Below are positions 16,656-23,974 of a stretch of DNA of 64,000 nucleotides, piece by piece; within the stretch, counting starts at the first letter, position 1; each line of letters begins with the position of its first letter. The stretch is from Heterotrichella gracilis (taxonomy: Eukaryota > Sar > Xanthophyceae > Tribonematales > Xanthonemataceae). The notes under the pieces were generated by a model. It made no database searches, was not told where the DNA came from, and saw only the letters and a program-made list of their open reading frames with translations. The DNA lies in assembly GCA_032358255.1 (NCBI GenBank), contig JAULBX010022186.1, positions 308,555 through 372,554 of the forward strand. Reading direction: 5' to 3'. The translations under genes were made by a program, and so were the position numbers.

Positions 16656-17480
16656 ATGGAAACGACGACTAAACAAATAGTAGAAGGCAGTCCTGCAATT
16701 CAATCCACCACAATTGTCTACTCTGACAATTTCATTTTGACAGTTGGCGGAGTATTAAATATTTATAATGACCTAAACGAAAAAGACTGTAAATCCATTC
16801 TCTCGACAAATAAACTCAGACAAATACAGTTTGCTAAATCCTTCTATGTTTCGGACAACACATTTGACTTAATTAATCATCACCTGTTGACCGCTGACAA
16901 AAACCCCAGTTTAAGATTCACATTAAATGGTTATGACGCAGTAAATGACTTAGCCTGTTTGAGTAAATTATCCAATGTTAAATCACTGACAGTTGATATG
17001 TTTAAAAACAATCAGCTCGACAAAATAAATCAATTTACTAGACTGAAAAAGTTAGGACTTGGTGGGAGCATTTCGATAAAACCAATTACTGAACAGAAAG
17101 AGTTAGAAGAACTTTTTCTTTTTGAAAAACTCAAAGACATTGAGGTTATTAGCTCAATGACAAATCTGAAAAAAATTACGTTCTCAAAAATGACTTTGAA
17201 AAACCTTGACTTCCTTACTAATCTTACGAATTTGAAGGAATTGCATTTTATGTTAGGCGGCGCGACAAATTACGACAAGCTTCCTGACATCGGTAAAATT
17301 GAAAAATTATCTTTTACATGGGTTCGAAAGTTGACAGTTGAGCATCTACTACCGATTAACAAAATGAAATTCTTAAAAGAGCTAACGTTCGACACTCAAG
17401 CTCATTTAACTGATCTCGACTGGCTGACAAACAAAACCATTAAGACCGAAGTAATTAATTGCAAAACCTACAGACAATAA
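16656..17480 (+). CDS. Cassette 4: leucine-rich-repeat-like protein
   Basis: The 274-residue protein has no signal peptide or membrane segment. From about residue 95 it has short leucine-rich repeats of roughly 20-22 residues: LSKLSNVKSLTVDMF, FTRLKKLGLGGSI, QKELEELFLFEKL, MTNLKKITFSKM, LTNLTNLKELHFML, IGKIEKLSFTWV. The first 90 residues look like a separate cap. LRR proteins bind other proteins; the partner is unknown. The chromosomal 880-residue protein at 30662-33304 also carries LRRs, but of the longer SDS22-like type. The gene starts 29 bases after its cassette core. Confidence 0.7.
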   Translation: METTTKQIVEGSPAIQSTTIVYSDNFILTVGGVLNIYNDLNEKDCKSILSTNKLRQIQFAKSFYVSDNTFDLINHHLLTADKNPSLRFTLNGYDAVNDLACLSKLSNVKSLTVDMFKNNQLDKINQFTRLKKLGLGGSISIKPITEQKELEELFLFEKLKDIEVISSMTNLKKITFSKMTLKNLDFLTNLTNLKELHFMLGGATNYDKLPDIGKIEKLSFTWVRKLTVEHLLPINKMKFLKELTFDTQAHLTDLDWLTNKTIKTEVINCKTYRQ

Positions 17481-17484
17481 GCCA

Positions 17485-17556
17485 GCCCATAGCAGTGGTC
17501 TTGCGACCATTTTTTGTGTGTTAACGCTCAAATGTGTAACTTGGACTTGGCAAAAA
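17485..17556 (+). repeat. attC-like site 4 (class B), right end missing
   Basis: It begins GCCCATAGC, one change from the complement of cassette 4's GTTATGGGC. The middle (ATTTTTTG-GTGTTA-GCTCAAATG-TAACTTGGACTT-GCAAAAAA) matches site 2 closely. After GGCAAAAAAT the similarity stops and no AACGTTA follows, so the site is cut. A small perfect hairpin TGGTC-TTGC-GACCA at about 17496-17509 replaces the left outer arm. Confidence 0.65.
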
Positions 17557-17606
17557 ATAAGGATTTCTGTCTAGTGAATGATATGCTCAGAATTGGAAAT
17601 TAAAAA

Positions 17607-18920
17607 ATGAAAACATATTTGTATATAATAGGACTTTTTTTCTACCTATTTCACTTTGAAGGTATTGCACAGCAAAGAAAAATTGATTCGTTGACAAATT
17701 TACTTAAATCAAGCGCTAACGAAGACACAAATAAAGTTCAAGTGTTATACAAATTATGCTTTTTACTTAAAGAAAGCAATACTAAGGAAGCCTTAAATTA
17801 TGGAAATAAAGCGCTAGCGTTAGCGGAGAGTCTTAATTATAAAAAAGGTATTGGATCGTCGTATAATAATTTAGGATCATTATATGATGCTATTGGAAAA
17901 AGAAAAGAAGCTATAGATTATTTTTTTAAGGCGTTTGAGATAAAAAAAGAATTAAATGACATAAGAGGACTCTCAACTACTTTAAATAATTTAGGCGTTA
18001 TTTATAAACGTGATCAAGACTATAAAAAAGCATTAGAATATTACCATCTTTCGAGAAGCTATTCTCAAAAAACAAATAACACTGAACAACTTATAAATGT
18101 TAATCAAAATTTCGGCATGCTGTTTGCTGAAATGCATAATGCGGATTCGGCCATTTATTATTTAAATCTAGCGAAGATTCTATCAAAAAATAATCCAAAA
18201 ACACTAGTCGAAGTTTATTCGTCATTATCGAACATCTATAGCAACTCGAAGTACCCGGAAAAATCAATACTTTATGCAGATACGGGTTTAGTAATTTTGA
18301 ATAAATTAGAAATAGGCAAATCTTTTAACTTTTTTTCATTGCACAAAGCAACCGCATACGAAAATATGGGGCTTTTGGATTCCGCATCCAAGTATTATGA
18401 AGATTATAAAAATATACTTAAAGATACTTCTGACTATGAAAAGATCCAACAACTATATTATAGACTAGCAAATTTTAACTATAAGTTATTTAAGTCAAAT
18501 AAAGATGTTGAAGCCCTTGAAAAGGCATTTCTCTATAATAAAATTTCGTTTAGAAATAGGAATCTGGCCTTTAACATTCAAAAATCTAAACTTCTAAGTA
18601 ATATTAAACGGCAGATCGAGGTTCAAGGCTTAGAAAGCGAAGTAGAAAACGCGAAAAAAGAACAGGAAATTTCCAATTTAAAATCAACTAAACAACAATT
18701 AATTATATACACTATAGCCGCCATACTGGTGCTATTGGTAATTTTTTCAATGTTATTATATAAGCGATTTAAGATAACTGAAAAACAAAAACAAACTATA
18801 GACGAGAAAAACAAAAGCATCACTGATAGTTTAAGATATGCTAAACGCATTCAAACATCTCTTCTTCCTACGGAAAAATACATTGAAAGAGTTTTAAATA
18901 GTAAAGATAAAAACACTTAG
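17607..18920 (+). CDS. TPR membrane protein ending at a SpoIIE-phosphatase-type linker (second copy)
   Basis: The 437-residue protein has a signal peptide (ends GIAQQ), about four or five TPR units (YNNLGSLYDAIGK, LNNLGVIYKRDQD, NQNFGMLFAEMHN), one membrane helix (IIYTIAAILVLLVIFSMLL, about residue 368) and a cytoplasmic coiled coil. It ends with SLRYAKRIQTSLLPTEKYIER plus nine residues, the same endpoint as the protein at 8769-10367, just before where a SpoIIE/PP2C phosphatase normally begins. The next gene is convergent 60 bases away, so no phosphatase frame is present. It lies directly beyond the broken end of the cassette array. Confidence 0.8.
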   Translation: MKTYLYIIGLFFYLFHFEGIAQQRKIDSLTNLLKSSANEDTNKVQVLYKLCFLLKESNTKEALNYGNKALALAESLNYKKGIGSSYNNLGSLYDAIGKRKEAIDYFFKAFEIKKELNDIRGLSTTLNNLGVIYKRDQDYKKALEYYHLSRSYSQKTNNTEQLINVNQNFGMLFAEMHNADSAIYYLNLAKILSKNNPKTLVEVYSSLSNIYSNSKYPEKSILYADTGLVILNKLEIGKSFNFFSLHKATAYENMGLLDSASKYYEDYKNILKDTSDYEKIQQLYYRLANFNYKLFKSNKDVEALEKAFLYNKISFRNRNLAFNIQKSKLLSNIKRQIEVQGLESEVENAKKEQEISNLKSTKQQLIIYTIAAILVLLVIFSMLLYKRFKITEKQKQTIDEKNKSITDSLRYAKRIQTSLLPTEKYIERVLNSKDKNT

Positions 18921-18979
18921 TTTGAAGGCAGGGCTACTGCTTCTGAGGACAGATAAAGGAAATCAAATAAAATACATTA

Positions 18980-19627
18980 TTAAGAAACTATTCTCTTCAA
19001 CGTTCTGAAAATAATTTTAAGATCAGTACCCAAACTCATTTGCGAAATGTATTTTTTATTGAGCTCTAACTTTGCGGGCATAATTTCTTTAATATAGGTT
19101 TCTTCGGGGTTGGCAGATTTAGCCAATAAGTCGTTCTCGCTAAAATATTCTAAGGATGCAAGATCGGTAATACCGGGTTTTACTAGTAGTACTTTTTTTT
19201 GTTCAGCATTATATAGATCAACATATTTGCGTACTTCGGGGCGCGGACCAACCAAACTCATATCGCCTATAAACACATTTAAGAGCTGTGGTAATTCGTC
19301 TAGTTTGTATTTACGTAAATAGTAACCAACGGTTGTAATGCGTGAATCGCGGCCACCAACCGTTAACAGTCCACCTTTCTCAGCATTTTTTTTCATGGTG
19401 CGAAATTTAAAGAGACCAAAATCTTCGTTGCCCCGCCCCACTCTTTGCTGAATATAAAAGATGGGGAAGCCGCTTGTAAGGGCAATTAAAAAAGCAATTA
19501 AAAAGAAAAAAGGAAATAAAACGATCATTCCGATAAAGGAACAAAAAACATCAAATATGCGTTTTGGTTTTGATTGTATCATAGCTTCAATAGCAAATCC
19601 TGCGGCCTCTGCTACTATTTCTTCCAT
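18980..19627 (-). CDS. Short-form sugar-1-phosphate transferase (polyprenyl-phosphate acceptor)
   Basis: A 215-residue bacterial sugar transferase with one N-terminal membrane segment ([20 protein letters not shown]) and the catalytic signatures [33 protein letters not shown] and [10 protein letters not shown]. It moves a sugar phosphate onto undecaprenyl phosphate to start a glycan. It is the small PglC-like version, without the large N-terminal membrane domain. The ATG shares its first base with the stop of the aminotransferase (TAATG), so the two are coupled. Sugar identity is not shown. Confidence 0.9.
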   Translation of the reverse strand: MEEIVAEAAGFAIEAMIQSKPKRIFDVFCSFIGMIVLFPFFFLIAFLIALTSGFPIFYIQQRVGRGNEDFGLFKFRTMKKNAEKGGLLTVGGRDSRITTVGYYLRKYKLDELPQLLNVFIGDMSLVGPRPEVRKYVDLYNAEQKKVLLVKPGITDLASLEYFSENDLLAKSANPEETYIKEIMPAKLELNKKYISQMSLGTDLKIIFRTLKRIVS

Positions 19628-20838
19628 TATTTAAGTACTTTATTCACACCATTAATAACGGCATTAACAACTGTTTTAATTTGTTCATCCGTTAGATCAT
19701 AAAATATTGGTAAAGAAATTTCGCGGCTCGATATATCACAGGTGGTCTTATAGTCTGTTACATTATAACCCAAACTTTTATAAAAGCTCATGCCCGGTAC
19801 CGGTAAAAAATGGACATTCACGCTTACATCTGCATCAAAAATATGTTGCATAATGGCATCGCGTTGCGCTTCGGTTGCATTTTTAATTCTTAATGGATAG
19901 ATGTGATAACAACTTTTTTTATTGTCCGTTTCAAAAACCGGCAATTCTAAACGCGCGTCGTTCTTTAATAACGCATTGTAAGTATCAACAATGTGTTTGC
20001 GTTTTATCAACGTGTCATTATCATAGCGTTCCAGCTCAATAAGACCAATAGCAGCGCAAATATCCGTCATGTTGCACTTATACCCTGCCTCTACAATATC
20101 GTAACGCCAGTTACCTTTTTGTGTTTTTGCAAGCGCATCTTTATTCTGACCATGCAAAGTAGAGACACATAATTTTTTGTACTCGGCCTCATTATCAAAT
20201 GGCGCGGGTAAATTTAAAGCTACTGCACCACCCTCTGCGGTGGTTAAATTCTTCACTGCATGAAAAGAAAAAACACTCACATCAGTAAGCGAACCGGTTT
20301 TTTTACCATGGTAAGTGGCGCCATAAGAATGTGCAGAGTCGCTTAAGATCAATATTCGTCCTAATTTTTTTTGATTCTCGTTATCACCGGCAACAAATTT
20401 GCTCTTGTGTTTAACCACAAGCTCATTCATTTCATTATAATCACAAGGCCAGCCCGCGAAATCTACGGGCATAATAACTTTTGTTTTAGAGGTAATCGCT
20501 TTTTCAATATTTGATACCGAAATATTAAAATCGTTTGCATTTACATCTACAAAAACAGGTCTTGCCCCAACGTGAATGATCACGTTCGCTGTGGCAGAAT
20601 ACGTATAAGCAGGTAAAATAACTTCATCACCTTCTTTAACCCCAAACCAACGTAACATGATCTCAAGTCCCGCAGTGGCGGAGTTCAAACATAAAGTACT
20701 TTTATTACCACAGTATTCTGTTATCTTTTTTTCGAATAATTTTGTGCGTGGTCCGGTAGTTATCCAACCGCTTTTTAAAACAGCAACAACCTCGTTACAA
20801 ATTTTATCGTCGATGCGTGGTGGTGAAAATGGTATCAT
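19627..20838 (-). CDS. DegT/DnrJ/EryC1/StrS family sugar aminotransferase
   Basis: The 403-residue PLP enzyme begins MIPFSPPRIDDKICNEVVAVLKSGWITTGP. The PLP-lysine motif is SFHAVKNLTTAEGG, with YSATANVIIHVGARPVFVDV and LILSDSAHSYGATY before it. These enzymes transaminate nucleotide-linked keto sugars, as in the bacillosamine or legionaminic acid routes. The downstream PglC-like transferase shares a TAATG junction, so the amino sugar may be its substrate; this is inference. There is a 39-base gap to the upstream Smr gene. Confidence 0.92.
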   Translation of the reverse strand: MIPFSPPRIDDKICNEVVAVLKSGWITTGPRTKLFEKKITEYCGNKSTLCLNSATAGLEIMLRWFGVKEGDEVILPAYTYSATANVIIHVGARPVFVDVNANDFNISVSNIEKAITSKTKVIMPVDFAGWPCDYNEMNELVVKHKSKFVAGDNENQKKLGRILILSDSAHSYGATYHGKKTGSLTDVSVFSFHAVKNLTTAEGGAVALNLPAPFDNEAEYKKLCVSTLHGQNKDALAKTQKGNWRYDIVEAGYKCNMTDICAAIGLIELERYDNDTLIKRKHIVDTYNALLKNDARLELPVFETDNKKSCYHIYPLRIKNATEAQRDAIMQHIFDADVSVNVHFLPVPGMSFYKSLGYNVTDYKTTCDISSREISLPIFYDLTDEQIKTVVNAVINGVNKVLK

Positions 20839-20877
20839 ACGGAGATTATAAATTATAAATGTTAAATTATAGATTAA

Positions 20878-21870
20878 TTATAATATGTTTACTTGTGTTG
20901 CACCAAAGCCGTAGTCTTTATAAGATCCGTCCTGGTAGGTTACTCCTTTTGTTTTTTTTAAGCGTTCAATAATTTCCTGTTTTAATCTGCCATTGCCCAC
21001 TCCATGAATAAAAACTATTTTTTTCATGTTCTTTAAAATGGCATTATCTAATTCGTTCTCAAATTTTTCTAATTGTATATTTAGCATTTCAAAATTACTT
21101 AAACCTTCGGGATTTTCAATTAATTCAGTAATATGAAGATCAACTTCTTTTTCTAGGGACTTAAGATATTCTTTATTTGATTTAGAGGTCTTTGCACGCG
21201 AATTGAATTCTTTAATGCTTTTTAATTTGGCAATATCAACCAGGCTTAGCTCCTGCTCTACATTAGTTTGCATGAAAAATTCTTCCTTTAATAAAAAACC
21301 ATAAACAGGGAACTTAAATTCGTCGTGTTTAATGACCTTAGATTCCGCAAGGGTTTTAGGGCTAATATTTACGATCTCAACAATTGGCATTTGTGTTTTA
21401 AAATGTGTGTTCTTATAAAACAAACATTCTATTTTGTGGTAACTATACTCTTTAAAGAACTGGATCTTTACCTGCTTTAATAAGATCTTTTGATAAGCGC
21501 CCAACTCGCCATGTTTAAGCGTTTGAAAATATTCTTCATCTTTTATAGAATAAGAGAACAACACATTGTAAGATGAAGAGTTGAATAAATAGATCTTATA
21601 ATCATTAATTAAAGTTGGTAATTCATGATCAGGTTCAATAATCAAGTAAACGGCGTCATTTACGTGCGCTTCGGGGTTCAACTCAATATTGTCAGCGTCT
21701 TTATCAATTATTAATTCTGTATGAATGGGCACTAATTGAGATGCTAAATAAGGGATCTCGAAACCATCCTGCATCTCAACAAACACCGACAGTTTGTCTT
21801 TTATACGAGAAACAACACCCTCACCCGTCTCATTCAAAAATCTAACTTTATCGCCAATTCTGAGTTTCAT
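20878..21870 (-). CDS. DUF2027 and Smr domain protein
   Basis: The 330-residue protein begins with a DUF2027-type beta barrel (KLRIGDKVRFLNETGEGVVSRI), a middle beta-rich region, then a helical linker and a C-terminal Smr domain: VDLHITELIE at about residue 250 and FIHGVGNGRLKQEI with the GxG signature near 290. Smr domains act as endonucleases or nucleic acid binders in MutS2-type proteins. This combination is common in Bacteroidota; the substrate is unknown. The start shares a base with the stop of comEC (TAATG), pointing to coupled translation. Confidence 0.85.
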   Translation of the reverse strand: MKLRIGDKVRFLNETGEGVVSRIKDKLSVFVEMQDGFEIPYLASQLVPIHTELIIDKDADNIELNPEAHVNDAVYLIIEPDHELPTLINDYKIYLFNSSSYNVLFSYSIKDEEYFQTLKHGELGAYQKILLKQVKIQFFKEYSYHKIECLFYKNTHFKTQMPIVEIVNISPKTLAESKVIKHDEFKFPVYGFLLKEEFFMQTNVEQELSLVDIAKLKSIKEFNSRAKTSKSNKEYLKSLEKEVDLHITELIENPEGLSNFEMLNIQLEKFENELDNAILKNMKKIVFIHGVGNGRLKQEIIERLKKTKGVTYQDGSYKDYGFGATQVNIL

Positions 21871-23906
21871 TATAAATTTAGGATATAGACTCCCTGCTGT
21901 TTTGTCTTAATTAATTCAATATCAAATTTACGACATAATTCCTCTGTTTTTTTAATAGAAAAATTATTATTTGAACCATCTACCACTATTGTTTTAAGGG
22001 CTGAGAAATTTTCAAGGTCCTTATCACTTAGCTTGCAGTTATTAGCAAGCACCAATAAACTGATCTTAGCTAAAGCTAAGTCTGGCCAATGGTTTGGTTT
22101 GTTCAGAATTAAGATCTGTTTATCACCCTTTTTTACATAATTAAACTCCTTTATATTGAGACTTGTATTATTGAATGATGTAACATGTGGTTTAACGTGG
22201 TACATAAAATCGGACGAATCGATCTGATTAAAAGTTGTTGTTTGTTTATTCTTTACGCCAATGGTAGAGTGTTTATTTACTTGGTATACTGTTAAGAGAT
22301 CTTCTGTTTTTGTGTTGAAGGATAAAAATAAAGCAGAGAGTTGCCACCAGATAAGCAGCACAAGGCAGGCAACTGACAAACGATACGAACGATCTTGAAT
22401 AGTAAGCGAGACGATAATGATAAAAAAAGACAAAAAGATCGCATCATAAAAACTAAAATCTATGCTATCGATAAACCCATATTCTGCTGAATTAAAAAAT
22501 GTAATAAATGCAATGAGGCCTTTAACAAGGTAATTAATAAACGCAGCAACAAAGCCCATTTTAAGAACGATCAAAGCTGCTAATAATAAGATCACAAAAC
22601 TTGCCGGCACAACAAGTATATTACAAATAAAGAACCATAGCGGGAATTGTTTGAAAAAGAATAAAGTTAACGGCAGCGTGGCAATTGTGGCAGCAAAAGA
22701 TACCGTTGTAGCCTGCCAGAGCTTTTTAAGGAAGTAATTTTCGGGTTGCCAGTTGGCTTCTAATTTTGGTTGAAAATATAACAACCCAAATACAGCAAAA
22801 TAACTTAATAAAAAACCTACGTCTGTGATAAAAAAAGGATCGTAACACAATAAAATAAATGCAGAAACTAAAAGTATATTAACCTGGTTACGATGACTGC
22901 TGCGAAAAAACATCTTGCCAAAGCCCAGCAAATTAAACATTATTACGGCTCTTAATACAGGTGCTGAAAAACCTGTAATGAGCGCAAAAGCCCATAATAA
23001 AATAGTGATCATAGAGAACTTAAGGATCTTGTATTTTTTCTTTTTATCAATAAGATCAAATAAAAAACTTAAGACCAAATAGATCAAACCTGTGTGTAAA
23101 CCGGAAACAGACAGCACATGAAGCGTACCGGAATGCGAGAAAGATTCTACTACCTGTTTGTCAATTTCATCGTCATAACCCGTTAATAGAGCTGCGCAGA
23201 TCCCATAGGCATCTGCATTTAACGCACTATTCTTTAATTGCCGAAGAATATGATCTTTTATTTTTAAGCCAAAATACCAAACGGGGTTTAACTGAATAGG
23301 AATATCTAAGGCCTGAAAAGCATCCTTATCAATAAAAGCTGTGTGATAAATATGTTTGTTGTATAAATAGTTTTGATAATTGAATTCATAAGGGTTTTGC
23401 GGACCGTTAACAGCCAATAGTTTTGTTTTTATGATAAAAGTAGCACCTGCCTTTAATTTTTTATCGGAAGAAGATCGTTTAAAATAACCGAAAATTGTTC
23501 CATCTGTCTTTAAGTAACCTGAATCTGTTTTAACCTCGTTTACCTGTAAGCGGCATTTAATAAATTTCTCTTTATGAACGGGCAATTCGTTTATTGTCAC
23601 TAAAAGATAGGAGGCTGAATCTGGTTGGATGTAGTTACCGTAATAATTCTTTTGCCGGATGGTATCTGCATGATGAACCAAATTGATCGCCAGCATAAAT
23701 AAGAAAGCATCAAGACAAATTAGAAAGGCGCGCTTTAAATAAATTGACTGAGTTTTAAAATAACGAAACGCAAAAGCAGCGGCAATTGGGATAATTAAAA
23801 ATAAAAAATTTATTGGCTGGGGGTAAAATTGTAAACTAAAAAGAATACCAAGAACGAAAGGAATCAGTATTCTGAAAAAAGGAATATTTGTAAACACCCT
23901 TACCAC
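21870..23906 (-). CDS. ComEC/Rec2-family competence protein without metallo-beta-lactamase domain
   Basis: A 678-residue protein with about ten membrane segments. The N-terminal part has a DUF4131-like region (residues 1-200) and the ComEC hallmark SVSGLHTGLIYLVLSF at about residue 250, then the core channel domain. ComEC forms the inner-membrane channel for DNA uptake. The C-terminus lacks the HxHxDH beta-lactamase motif, as is usual for Bacteroidota ComEC of this length. It overlaps the Smr gene by one base. No other competence genes are in the window. Confidence 0.88.
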   Translation of the reverse strand: MVRVFTNIPFFRILIPFVLGILFSLQFYPQPINFLFLIIPIAAAFAFRYFKTQSIYLKRAFLICLDAFLFMLAINLVHHADTIRQKNYYGNYIQPDSASYLLVTINELPVHKEKFIKCRLQVNEVKTDSGYLKTDGTIFGYFKRSSSDKKLKAGATFIIKTKLLAVNGPQNPYEFNYQNYLYNKHIYHTAFIDKDAFQALDIPIQLNPVWYFGLKIKDHILRQLKNSALNADAYGICAALLTGYDDEIDKQVVESFSHSGTLHVLSVSGLHTGLIYLVLSFLFDLIDKKKKYKILKFSMITILLWAFALITGFSAPVLRAVIMFNLLGFGKMFFRSSHRNQVNILLVSAFILLCYDPFFITDVGFLLSYFAVFGLLYFQPKLEANWQPENYFLKKLWQATTVSFAATIATLPLTLFFFKQFPLWFFICNILVVPASFVILLLAALIVLKMGFVAAFINYLVKGLIAFITFFNSAEYGFIDSIDFSFYDAIFLSFFIIIVSLTIQDRSYRLSVACLVLLIWWQLSALFLSFNTKTEDLLTVYQVNKHSTIGVKNKQTTTFNQIDSSDFMYHVKPHVTSFNNTSLNIKEFNYVKKGDKQILILNKPNHWPDLALAKISLLVLANNCKLSDKDLENFSALKTIVVDGSNNNFSIKKTEELCRKFDIELIKTKQQGVYILNL

Positions 23907-23916
23907 AATGTAAAAC

Positions 23917-23955
23917 TAAAAAAAAATCCCGTCCGGCATAAAGCTGAACGGGATC
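23917..23955 (-). terminator. Rho-independent terminator after the M43 protease gene
   Basis: On the minus strand a 12-base stem (ATCCCGTTCAGC with GCCGGACGGGAT, one wobble or mismatch region) is followed by a T run that lies just downstream of the protease stop codon. Stem is at 23926-23954. Confidence 0.85.
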
Positions 23956-23974
23956 CTTTATAAAAAAATATGGA

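Larger units (their letters stand above)
14658..17556 (+). mobile_element. Integron-like cassette array (four cassettes, no integrase visible)
   Basis: Four one-gene units lie head to tail. Each begins with a GTTRnnnnC core: 14658 GTTATGTGC, 15317 GTTACCACG, 15997 GTTAGCACC, 16627 GTTATGGGC. After each gene's stop codon the reverse complement of that unit's own start appears: 15132 GCACATAAC, 15906 CGTGGTAAC, 16455 GGTGCTAAC, 17485 GCCCATAGC (one change). Then comes an imperfect hairpin that, for the first three, ends in AACGTTA at the next unit. This is how R' and R'' of integron attC sites are arranged in a linear array. Genes are all in one direction, small, and of the kind found in cassettes. 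No tyrosine recombinase is in the window, so this would be a CALIN or the distal part of a longer array. Confidence 0.75.

Noticed and set aside
14650-17563. CRISPR-like reading of the repeated GTTA/AACGTTA sites
   Set aside because: The sites are 0.6-0.7 kb apart, enclose genes and pair within each unit; there are no regular short spacers or cas genes.
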